DNA of 33,664 nucleotides from an uncultured Prevotellaceae bacterium (lineage in GTDB: Bacteria > Bacteroidota > Bacteroidia > Bacteroidales > Bacteroidaceae). Shown here piece after piece: positions 16,668 through 23,064 of this stretch. The notes under the pieces are model-generated. The model had not been told where the DNA came from and made no database searches. It saw nothing but the letters and a program-made list of their open reading frames with translations. Position numbers and translations under genes: made by a program. The DNA lies in NCBI GenBank assembly GCA_900316265.1, contig ONCH01000039.1, forward strand, positions 1 through 33,664, given 5' to 3'. Each line of letters opens with the position of its first letter. Within the stretch, counting starts at the first letter, position 1.

Positions 16668-18056
16668 ATGTTTAGAAGATCATTGCACATATTCATTATA
16701 GGCGGTCTGATGGTTGCATGTAGTAAGCAACCGCGACAATCAGATTCACTGACGGCAGCACGTAGTCTGGAGCAAGCTGAGGCAGCTCTGGCCAACGATA
16801 GCATCCGTCAGGGTGAAACGTTATTGCGATGGGCCATTCAACAGTCGGAAGCGTCTGAGGATTGGCATACCAATTATATCGCGCACCAGCGTTTGGCAGA
16901 GGCATTGTCGCAGAGCAACGCTGAGGAAGCATTGCGACTGATGAAGAAAGCCCTGACCATCTATGAACAGCATCCCGACGATGAGCGCAACTACATCATG
17001 TTGCTCGACTATGCAGGCACATATGCTGCACAAGTGGCTTACACCACAGAGGGGTCCTACGACGAAGCACTCAGTTTCATCCACCGTGCTTACGATATTG
17101 CTAAGAAAAAACAGATGACGGACTTGATGTGTCAGACGCTCACAAGTCTTGCAAATATCGCTTGGGCCAAGGAAGACTATCGTCAGGCACTCGACTATGC
17201 TCGCCAGGCAGAATCTGTAGCAACAACAGACCTGAAACCAGGTGCATTACAAGTGTTGGCTCGCAGTTTCCTCAGCCTTAACATGCTCGATTCGGCAGAA
17301 ACCATCTATCGACAGATGAATACAGGCAATGATGTCCATCTGGCATATATCGTGCAGAGCAGTCTCGCCAAGATAGCACTTCGACGGACGGGTGCCACAC
17401 AGGTGGAGGACAGCGTGGAACAGGCCTTCGACCAAATAGAGGACTTCTATTACAAGGCCTTGGAGCAGAAAGACCAATACTATCAGGAGTCGTTGAGGCA
17501 GGAAATGGAGAATCAGCAACTGGAATACCGCTCACAGTTGTATGGCCGTACACTCCTTGTTGTTGTCATTGCTACCGTTATCATTCTTCTGGCAGTTGTG
17601 CTGGCACTTCGCTACCGCATCCGTATGCAGGAACAAGAGAAACGACGGCTCCATCAGGAGGCAGAGCATCAGAAGACTTTGTTGCATCAGGCTAATGAAG
17701 TAGTGACATTCCTGCAAGGTTTCATTCTTGAACGTTCGGAAGTGCTGCAGAAACTCAACCAGAGCGGCGATTCGCTCATCTACCTCAGTCCGCATGAGTG
17801 GAGCGAGATAGAACGTACACTTAACGCCATCGACGGTAACCGCTTTGCTAAATTACGTGAGCAATACCCCAATATGCAGGAAGATGACATCCACCTGTGT
17901 ATTCTTACGCGACTCGGTCTCAGCAACCGCACCATCGGAAACATCTACTGCATCACTGTTTCTGCCGTCCAGCATCGTAAGCTCAAACTGAAGAAGGACG
18001 TGTTTGGAGAGAGCAATCCAGATATCACGCTGGAACAGATACTCAACAGCAGATAA
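16668..18056 (+). CDS. Membrane-anchored TPR protein with C-terminal HTH (one-component regulator)
   Basis: A 462-residue protein with a Lys/Arg-rich hydrophobic N-terminus ending 'GGLMVACSKQ', a plausible lipobox or signal anchor. A helical tetratricopeptide region covers about 30-270 (for example 'EALRLMKKALTIYEQHPDD' and 'YRQALDYARQAESVA'), followed by a transmembrane helix 'TLLVVVIATVIILLAVVLAL' and a coiled coil. The C-terminal domain 'MQEDDIHLCILTRLGLSNRT' plus 'IGNIYCITVSAVQHRKLKLK' resembles the LuxR-like helix-turn-helix of Bacteroidota membrane regulators. It probably senses a periplasmic cue through the TPRs and binds DNA from the membrane. The secreted protein gene follows 39 bp downstream and is a likely target or partner. 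Confidence 0.82.
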   Translation: MFRRSLHIFIIGGLMVACSKQPRQSDSLTAARSLEQAEAALANDSIRQGETLLRWAIQQSEASEDWHTNYIAHQRLAEALSQSNAEEALRLMKKALTIYEQHPDDERNYIMLLDYAGTYAAQVAYTTEGSYDEALSFIHRAYDIAKKKQMTDLMCQTLTSLANIAWAKEDYRQALDYARQAESVATTDLKPGALQVLARSFLSLNMLDSAETIYRQMNTGNDVHLAYIVQSSLAKIALRRTGATQVEDSVEQAFDQIEDFYYKALEQKDQYYQESLRQEMENQQLEYRSQLYGRTLLVVVIATVIILLAVVLALRYRIRMQEQEKRRLHQEAEHQKTLLHQANEVVTFLQGFILERSEVLQKLNQSGDSLIYLSPHEWSEIERTLNAIDGNRFAKLREQYPNMQEDDIHLCILTRLGLSNRTIGNIYCITVSAVQHRKLKLKKDVFGESNPDITLEQILNSR

Positions 18057-18095
18057 CTATCACGAAAGGAAGAAATAATAAAAACGATAACAGCT

Positions 18096-19787
18096 ATGAA
18101 GAAACTATTATTCTTATTCACTCTGATGCTCTCGCCATTATTGGTAAGTGCCCAGACCGTATCGGACTATTCGTATCATCCTTTCTTGAAAGAAGGAAAG
18201 ACGTGGAACTGTCAAGACTATTACAAAAACTACATGGATGATGTAGAATGGACGAAGGATGTCTCATACGTCATCAACGGCACCACGGAGATAGACGGTA
18301 AGACCTATTATAAGATGTATCGCGTCACCGAAGAGGGTAGCGAGTACTATTGTGCCCTTCGTGAGGAGAACAGAAAGGTGTGGATGAATAGAGACGAAGG
18401 AGATGTATTGCTTTATGATTTCGACATGTCTGTCGGTGACAGCTATCAGCCTACCTCTGAACCGTTATACTATCGACTTACTGCCATCAAACCCGTGCGG
18501 TTCCACTATGACCAACTGTTCAATGTGTTATATTATGACATATGGGAGCAATGGTATTACTCAGAACCTGCTAATTACTTTGCATCAGCCCATATTGTCG
18601 AGGGTGTGGGTTGTAAGGTAGGCTGGAACATTACGCAACTATATGAACCCCAGCCCACAGACGGTAGCATCAGTGAACACACCCTCTTGTCGTGCTATGA
18701 GGATGGAAAGTGCATCTTTACGGCTGATGATTTCAATAAGCTAGCCAATCCAGAACCTGATATCGCTTATCGCCCATTCGTCGAAGAAGGTAAAGTTTGG
18801 AAAATAGGGCGTTCAGACTCTGGTAATCCTGTGCAATTGGTTGAGTATTATTACTTCGATGGCGACACGATCATCGATGGAAAAACCTGCAAACAGATGA
18901 TGTGCCAACGATATGTCAGTCCAGCCCATCCGGATTATGAGAATCTGTCACAACAACCTTCCCTGGGATATGAAAAAGCATATTACGAAGAGGACCAGAA
19001 AGTGTACGTTTACGACGAGATATCGCAGTCTATGATATTGATGTATGATTTCTCCCTCGACGCCTATGAAACACTGAATCTCTTGCATGGGACGTATATA
19101 ATAGGACCGAGGCAGACAGGAGGATTAGCTGGCTTTAAGGGTGTTTACAGAGATCTCATGAGGTGTACGGGTGAAGGTGAAAAAGTACACAGTACTTTCT
19201 GGATGGAAGGAGTTGGAGGTATTGATGGGCCGACAATAAATGAAGATGTAGATCATTCGCACTTCCTGATGTCGTGCTCTGTTGGCGACGAAGTCATCTA
19301 TCTCAACGACGAATATGAAGACGGAGCTACTCCTGAGGCTATGGAAGCTCCCAAGAGCCGCTTCGACTTCACCCATACTATCAAGATTCAGCCAAAAACA
19401 CCAAAGAGAAGTGAAGAAGAAGAGTCGTTATATGGTGAGTATAACAACCTAAGGTTAGGCATTCGTCTTGACCCACTCAACGATGCCTACCAGGTAACCA
19501 TTACTAATGAATCAGGCCAAGTAGTCTATGAGAAATCCATCAATGCGGGCAACATCGTAGGTCTTGACATTGACATCTCTACCTATGCTAAAGGCCGTTA
19601 CACCGTAACTGTGGAGAATAGTAATGAGTTGTTTACTGGTGAATTTGACGCCCTGGAGACAGGCATTAAAAAAATAAGCAATAACAAGGAAGTAAAAGAG
19701 AATTATATTTACAATCTTCAAGGCCAGCGACTTAATTCCTTGCAGAAGGGTATAAACATCGTTAATGGACGAAAAGTTTATTACTAA
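18096..19787 (+). CDS. Secreted two-repeat protein with C-terminal sorting-type tail
   Basis: A 563-residue protein with a clear Sec signal peptide (MKKLLFLFTLMLSPLLVSAQ, cleavage after SAQ). The body is an internal duplication. Both halves start 'YHPFLKEGKTWNC' / 'YRPFVEEGKVWKI', then 'INGTTEIDGKTYYKMYRV' / 'FDGDTIIDGKTCKQMMCQ', then an acidic 'VLLYDFDMSVGD' / 'MILMYDFSLDAYE'. A beta-rich segment follows, and the C-terminus is 'YNLQGQRLNSLQKGINIVNG', the tail typical of exported Prevotella proteins handled by the type IX secretion route or a related one. The function is unknown; no catalytic motif is visible. It is probably co-transcribed with the TPR/HTH regulator 39 bp upstream. Confidence 0.82.
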   Translation: MKKLLFLFTLMLSPLLVSAQTVSDYSYHPFLKEGKTWNCQDYYKNYMDDVEWTKDVSYVINGTTEIDGKTYYKMYRVTEEGSEYYCALREENRKVWMNRDEGDVLLYDFDMSVGDSYQPTSEPLYYRLTAIKPVRFHYDQLFNVLYYDIWEQWYYSEPANYFASAHIVEGVGCKVGWNITQLYEPQPTDGSISEHTLLSCYEDGKCIFTADDFNKLANPEPDIAYRPFVEEGKVWKIGRSDSGNPVQLVEYYYFDGDTIIDGKTCKQMMCQRYVSPAHPDYENLSQQPSLGYEKAYYEEDQKVYVYDEISQSMILMYDFSLDAYETLNLLHGTYIIGPRQTGGLAGFKGVYRDLMRCTGEGEKVHSTFWMEGVGGIDGPTINEDVDHSHFLMSCSVGDEVIYLNDEYEDGATPEAMEAPKSRFDFTHTIKIQPKTPKRSEEEESLYGEYNNLRLGIRLDPLNDAYQVTITNESGQVVYEKSINAGNIVGLDIDISTYAKGRYTVTVENSNELFTGEFDALETGIKKISNNKEVKENYIYNLQGQRLNSLQKGINIVNGRKVYY

Positions 19788-19805
19788 ATGATACCTTAAA
19801 AAAGA

Positions 19806-19844
19806 GAGGTGACAGACTGACCGCGATAGCCGTTCTGTCACCTC
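19806..19844. terminator. Bidirectional terminator hairpin
   Basis: GAGGTGACAGA (19806-19816) pairs perfectly with TCTGTCACCTC (19834-19844) across a 17-nt loop. On the minus strand the stem is followed by TCTTTTTT, a good T-run; on the plus strand only ATTTAT follows. It lies between the secreted-protein gene and the convergent tail remnant and probably stops transcripts from both sides. Confidence 0.75.
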
Positions 19845-19869
19845 ATTTATGAATGGTTGAAGCGTTGGT

Positions 19870-20019
19870 TTACTTCACCCAGACTTTCTTGCCATTGACA
19901 ATGTAGAGGCCGTGGGTAGGAGTATCTACGCGTCGACCCTGCAAGTCGGAGATATCACCTGTCTTGTGTGACTCATCATTCGTCATGGAAGCGATGCCTG
20001 TCGCTCCATCATATATGGG
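19870..20019 (-). pseudogene. Orphan C-terminal sorting-type tail of a lost secreted protein
   Basis: The minus strand reads 'LPIYDGATGIASMTNDESHK' then 'TGDISDLQGRRVDTPTHG' then 'LYIVNGKKVWVK' and a TAA at 19870-19872. This is the typical C-terminal tail of a Prevotella exported protein, without any body: the frame closes at a TAG shortly upstream, within the adjoining RAYT-like sequence. I read it as the last 50 or so codons of a deleted gene. It is too short and has no start, so it is not expected to make a product. Confidence 0.68.
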
Positions 20020-20212
20020 GAGCCTCTGCTGACGGTTCTACCGTCTCGCTATGCCCCACCACCTTGCCGAAGAGTGGCTTCCGCCCCTCTGTCGTCATCG
20101 TGATCATATACATCCGTCGTGCTGTGTAGTCGTTGTCCACACAGCGCCGTTGCATTGATGGCTTCTTCTCTCCAGCAAATGCCTTCTGGCTTTCATACTT
20201 TGCCCTATCCAT
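20009..20212 (-). pseudogene. N-terminal fragment of a REP-associated tyrosine transposase (RAYT, Y1_Tnp-like)
   Basis: A 67-residue ORF starting MDRAKYESQKAFAGEKK contains 'RRCVDNDYTARRMYMITMTT' then 'EGRKPLFGKVVG'. This is the pattern of the first beta strand of Bacteroidota Y1/RAYT proteins (compare the usual Y-F-V-T-x-x-T-x-x-R-x-x-L-F-G). Normal members continue for another 150 or so residues, including the HUH metal-binding pair and the catalytic Tyr. Here the protein ends after 'EAPHI', where it abuts the orphan tail. The start ATG at 20212 lies inside an inverted repeat. The nearby inverted and tandem repeats would be natural partners of such an enzyme. The assignment rests on motif memory. 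Confidence 0.6.
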
Positions 20213-20229
20213 AGTATTATAGGGCAAAG
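20198..20229. repeat. 11-bp inverted repeat around the RAYT-fragment start codon
   Basis: CTTTGCCCTAT (20198-20208) and ATAGGGCAAAG (20219-20229) form a perfect inverted repeat with a 10-bp spacer. The start codon of the RAYT-like fragment (20210-20212) lies in the loop. It could be a protein-binding site or an mRNA hairpin limiting translation. Confidence 0.65.
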
Positions 20230-20384
20230 TTGTGTACCGATGCTATATAATTGATAATGTATGGCTTATGCCTTATCCTCTATTGAGCCATTCTGCCATG
20301 TATTTGTCGTAGACCTCATAGTTCAAACAATTATCCAAAATGGATTATCCAAATCGGATAAAACTTTCGAAAGTGCTCAGAAAT

Positions 20385-20466
20385 ACAGCTACGGAAACAG
20401 CTAAGCCAGCTCTGAGACAGCTGTAGCCAGCTATGGGAACAGCTGTCTTGTGTTCGTGTTAGCTGT
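20385..20466. repeat. Helically phased AGCT array
   Basis: AGCT occurs at 20387, 20399, 20408, 20419, 20429, 20441 and 20461, mostly as ACAGCT or CCAGCT, with spacings of 12, 9, 11, 10, 12 and 20 bp. This is close to one copy per helical turn. The end reads TTAGCTGTATT, as in the tandem repeat at 16401-16473. The stretch 20230-20384 is otherwise non-coding, apart from a possible minus-strand tail of about 24 codons ('NYEVYDKYMAEWLNRG', stop at 20273-20275) that could be another gene end remnant. Confidence 0.65.
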
Positions 20467-20669
20467 ATTGTGACGCTGTGCCCCTGATTCTTCTTGTACA
20501 TTTTCAAAATAGACCTAACAACCTAACATGGAGGTTGTAAGGTACTGATATACAAGTATTTGTGGGTGCGCTTAATTTTTTAGACCTAACATCAGACCTA
20601 ACATGATCCCTACCATTGTACCTAACGTAGTTCTTTTTCCCGATTGGCTTGAATCTGAAACGGATACAA

Positions 20670-20677
20670 TACTTTTG
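20670..20677 (+). promoter_or_regulatory. -7 promoter box inside the inverted-repeat element
   Basis: TACTTTTG matches TAnnTTTG, with TTG at 20649-20651 about 18 bp upstream. Initiation would fall at the start of the 12-bp tandem repeats, pointing into DNA antisense to the downstream chimeric ORF and ndk1. It could produce a small structured RNA. Confidence 0.4.
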
Positions 20678-20679
20678 TT

Positions 20680-20727
20680 ATGTTAGGTCTGATGTTAGGT
20701 CTGATGTTAGGTCTGATGTTAGGTCTG
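20680..20727. repeat. Four perfect copies of ATGTTAGGTCTG
   Basis: The 12-bp unit ATGTTAGGTCTG begins at 20680, 20692, 20704 and 20716 without a mismatch. Inverted copies lie at 20581-20604. The core GTTAGGT also forms the terminal repeats of the enclosing element. There are no spacers, so it is not a CRISPR. Confidence 0.9.
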
Positions 20728-20813
20728 TTTATAATCTTAAGACTTTTAAAACGCTTAAAACCAAATATTTACGCAGATTTATGTTAGGTTGTTAGGTCTT
20801 TTCGAAAATGAGT

Positions 20814-21113
20814 CTAATGCAGATATTTCTTGATGGCCTTCATCAGCTTTGCTGAGGGCTCGGCATTGCCTTTGAAGGGTAGCAGATGCCAGCGGACAGT
20901 CCAGCTGAGTTGTTCGTGGGGCTTGAGGGTGGTGTAGGCACCCTGGCACTCCAGTCCGATGATAATCAACGGAATGAGGAATCCCAGAAACTGGCTGAAC
21001 ACATAGTTGAACGTCACAAATACGCGCACCCACATTTCTGGGAGCACGTTTCCAGTCAGTACCCCCAGAATGATGGCGATGATGATGCGAGGTAACAGTC
21101 CTATTTTCTTCAT
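20814..21113 (-). pseudogene. Chimeric ORF: truncated dicarboxylate/amino-acid:cation symporter fused to an unrelated C-terminal tail
   Basis: The 99-residue ORF starts 'MKKIGLLPRIIIAIILGVLT' and continues to 'FSQFLGFLIPLIIIGL', the normal first two helices of a DAACS-family (GltP-like) symporter. After residue 54 it switches abruptly to 'ECQGAYTTLKPHEQLSWTVR' and 'WHLLPFKGNAEPSAKLMKAI', a soluble tail from another protein that I cannot name. The remaining symporter (about 350 residues) is missing. A deletion joining two genes in frame explains this best. Its start is 4 bp after the ndk1 stop, so it would be transcribed with ndk1. It lies right beside the 289-bp repeat element. Confidence 0.65.
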
Positions 21114-21117
21114 CGTT

Positions 21118-21582
21118 TTATTTGCATTCACCCTCACCATAGACGTAGCACTGAGAGTGTGCTGTGTAGTCGAAGACCTCTTCAGGGCGGAAGAAGCGAC
21201 GTACCTCAATGGCAGCATTCTCTACAGAGTCGGAGGCATGGACGATATTCTGCTGGTTGCTCATAGAGTAGTCACCACGGATGGTACCTGGAGCAGCCTC
21301 ACGGCCATTAGTAGGTCCTGCCATCTGGCGAACCACCTTGACAGCCTCTACACCAGTCAGCGCCATAGCAATGACGGGCGATGCCTGCATAGAAGCCTGC
21401 AAGCCGGGGAAGAAGGGCTTCTCGACCAGGTGTGCATAGTGCTCGCGAAGAATCTCATCACTGAGCTGCATCATCTTCATTCCTGAGATGCGCAGTCCAC
21501 GACGCTCAAAACGGTTAATGACCTCTCCAATCAGCTGTCTCTGTACACAGCCGGGCTTCAATAATACTAATGTTGTTTCCAT
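21118..21582 (-). CDS. ndk: Nucleoside diphosphate kinase, copy 1
   Basis: A 154-residue NDPK, which transfers the gamma phosphate of ATP to NDPs through a phosphohistidine. The active-site motif 'NIVHASDSVENAAIEVRRFF' and the N-terminal 'TLVLLKPGCVQRQLIGE' are intact. The frame is open to 21636, but METTLVLLKPG at 21582 is the family start, and a promoter overlaps the upstream extension. Copy 2 at 26087-26551 differs at only about five residues. It is divergent from the 7TM-AraC gene and followed by the chimeric ORF. Confidence 0.95.
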   Translation of the reverse strand: METTLVLLKPGCVQRQLIGEVINRFERRGLRISGMKMMQLSDEILREHYAHLVEKPFFPGLQASMQASPVIAMALTGVEAVKVVRQMAGPTNGREAAPGTIRGDYSMSNQQNIVHASDSVENAAIEVRRFFRPEEVFDYTAHSQCYVYGEGECK

Positions 21583-21609
21583 AATAGATAGTTTTAGATA
21601 AACATTGTG

Positions 21610-21641
21610 CAAAAATACGAAATAATTCCGAGACATACAAA
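21610..21641 (-). promoter_or_regulatory. ndk copy 1 promoter
   Basis: The minus strand has TATTTTTG at 21610-21617, a perfect TAnnTTTG, and TTTG at 21638-21641 as -33 element, 20 bp apart. The leader to the ATG at 21582 is about 21 nt. The intergenic region 21583-21781 also holds the divergent promoter of the AraC-type gene. Confidence 0.7.
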
Positions 21642-21709
21642 GAAAAGGATAAAGAAAAACAACAAGCCTCCGAACGATACAAAATATTTAAAAAATATTG
21701 ACAATTTTG

Positions 21710-21740
21710 TTGGTAAAGTGAAAAAAGATGTGTACTTTTG
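21710..21740 (+). promoter_or_regulatory. Promoter of the 7TM-AraC regulator gene
   Basis: TACTTTTG at 21733-21740 is the -7 box and TTG at 21710-21712 a -33 element with a 20-bp spacer. It lies inside the 5' extension of the longest ORF (start 21728), so the ATG at 21782 is taken as the true start. Confidence 0.7.
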
Positions 21741-21781
21741 CAGTAGTCTTACTGAAAGATGGGAAAAATAGATTAATTAAC

Positions 21782-22852
21782 ATGTACGACCAACAGCTTG
21801 TATTTTCAAATTCTCTTTACTTAATGGTCTATGGAGGGTCAATGATCTTTTCACTCATTGCGTGCATCTATCTGATGTTCCGCAGAAGCAATGCCATTGC
21901 CCCCGAAGTGACGTCTCCTCTGCGACTGCGTCGCTGGGTGGCGGCTTTCTTTCTGGTTATGCTGTTGAGTCACTTGTGGTGGTATGTGTTGGTCAAGCAC
22001 GACCTCTTTGGCGATGCCTTGACAGGTATCATCGTGGCTGCCACGCTCGACTGTATGGCGCTGATACCCCTTATCATGGGTATGCTTCAGGCCATGTTGC
22101 AAGACCGTCGTCGTCCGCTCTGGCCCTTTCTCTTAGCCACGTTGCCTGTTGCCGCCTTATTTGCAATGATTGCTTATCGTCATGACTTAGCCCTGGTGCC
22201 CTGGGTGCAAGGTTATTTCATGTTGATGACCGTTGTCATGTTCATCTATATGGCTTTTGCGGTAAGGCAGTATAGCCTATGGCTTCGCGACAACTATGCA
22301 GACCTGGAGAACAAGGAGGTGTGGCAGAGTTTCATGGTGCTGGCCATCTGTCTGCTGATTCTTAGTTTCTACATATACTCCAGTAGTGGTGTGACTTACG
22401 AGTATGTCGTACAAGTGTTCGACTATCTGTTTGTCGTTATCTTGCTTTGGCGCGTGGAGACGTTGCAGACGTTGGAAAACAATGACGACACAGATGACAT
22501 CATTATTCCTGCAAATATCGGATTGTTGCTGGAGCACCATTGTGAGGCTGGACAACTCTACTTGCGACAAGACATCACACTCAGCGAGCTTAGCAGGGCC
22601 ATCGGTACCAACCGCTATTATCTCAGCCAGCATTTTAAGCGACAGAAAACGACCTACAATGCCTATATCAATGGTCTGCGCATCCAGCACTTTGTGCGTC
22701 TTTATCAAGAAGCGGTCGCTACAGATAGACCTTTCACTGCCCTGCAACTGGCTCAGGCGAGCGGTTTCAGGAGCTATAGCACTTTTGCTGTAGCCTTCAA
22801 GCAGCGTATGGGTCAGACGGTCATGATGTGGATGCATAACGCAGAAAAGTAA
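21782..22852 (+). CDS. 7TM-domain AraC-family transcriptional regulator
   Basis: A 356-residue protein with seven hydrophobic helices in the first 240 or so residues (from 'LYLMVYGGSMIFSLIACIYL' to 'VVQVFDYLFVVILLWRVETL'). A C-terminal AraC/XylS DNA-binding domain follows, with the first HTH at 'ITLSELSRAIGTNRYYLSQH' and the second at 'TALQLAQASGFRSYSTFAVA', the latter ending in the usual F-K-Q-R-M-G. It is thus an integral-membrane one-component regulator. A 17-bp direct repeat of AraC-operator geometry lies 43 bp after its stop, in front of the kinase-like gene. The 7TM layout resembles the stand-alone 7TM protein at 29949-30680. The ligand is unknown. Confidence 0.88.
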   Translation: MYDQQLVFSNSLYLMVYGGSMIFSLIACIYLMFRRSNAIAPEVTSPLRLRRWVAAFFLVMLLSHLWWYVLVKHDLFGDALTGIIVAATLDCMALIPLIMGMLQAMLQDRRRPLWPFLLATLPVAALFAMIAYRHDLALVPWVQGYFMLMTVVMFIYMAFAVRQYSLWLRDNYADLENKEVWQSFMVLAICLLILSFYIYSSSGVTYEYVVQVFDYLFVVILLWRVETLQTLENNDDTDDIIIPANIGLLLEHHCEAGQLYLRQDITLSELSRAIGTNRYYLSQHFKRQKTTYNAYINGLRIQHFVRLYQEAVATDRPFTALQLAQASGFRSYSTFAVAFKQRMGQTVMMWMHNAEK

Positions 22853-22894
22853 GCCCAACAACCAGTGGCGAGGGATTGTTTTTTGTCTTGCAAC

Positions 22895-22932
22895 TCTCAG
22901 AATATGCAAAAATAGTCTCAGAATATGCAAAA
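22895..22932. promoter_or_regulatory. 17-bp direct repeat, candidate AraC-family operator
   Basis: TCTCAGAATATGCAAAA occurs at 22895-22911 and again, identical, at 22916-22932, separated by ATAG. The 21-bp period places both copies on the same DNA face, which is the half-site geometry of AraC-type activators. It lies 25 bp upstream of the -33 element of the kinase-like gene, a position suited to activation. The upstream neighbour encodes an AraC-family regulator, the obvious candidate ligand. A weak hairpin with a T6 run (22857-22884) precedes it and may terminate the AraC transcript. Confidence 0.75.
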
Positions 22933-22957
22933 TCTGAGGTTAGAAGCATTTTGAAGG

Positions 22958-22987
22958 TTGCGTATTCCTGATTTTTAGTTAACTTTG
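22958..22987 (+). promoter_or_regulatory. Promoter of the TPR/histidine-kinase-like gene
   Basis: TAACTTTG at 22980-22987 is a perfect -7 box; TTG at 22958-22960 is a -33 element with 19-bp spacing. The leader to the ATG at 23065 is about 70 nt. The direct-repeat operator lies immediately upstream. Confidence 0.68.
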
Positions 22988-23064
22988 TATCACTTATTCT
23001 GTTTTCGATTCTGGAGACAGGCACGAGACTTAATGGCTGAATATAGACGAAATTATTTACAGGA

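Larger units (their letters stand above)
20511..20799. mobile_element. 289-bp element with perfect 19-bp terminal inverted repeats (MITE/REP-like)
   Basis: The left end AGACCTAACAACCTAACAT (20511-20529) is the exact reverse complement of 20781-20799. The flanks continue imperfectly (CATTTTCAAAAT against TTTTCGAAAATG). Inside, two copies of the unit (T/C)AGACCTAACAT at 20581-20604 face four reverse-complement copies at 20680-20727, so the whole element is an imperfect inverted repeat. No ORF is present. No clear target-site duplication was seen. A nearby RAYT fragment suggests a REP-type non-autonomous element, but this is inference. Confidence 0.7.

Noticed and set aside
20680-20727. Possible CRISPR array
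   Set aside because: Units are 12 bp, immediately adjacent and without spacers; no cas genes are present.
20511-20799. Insertion sequence
   Set aside because: It has terminal inverted repeats, but no transposase and no visible target duplication; described as a MITE/REP-like element instead.
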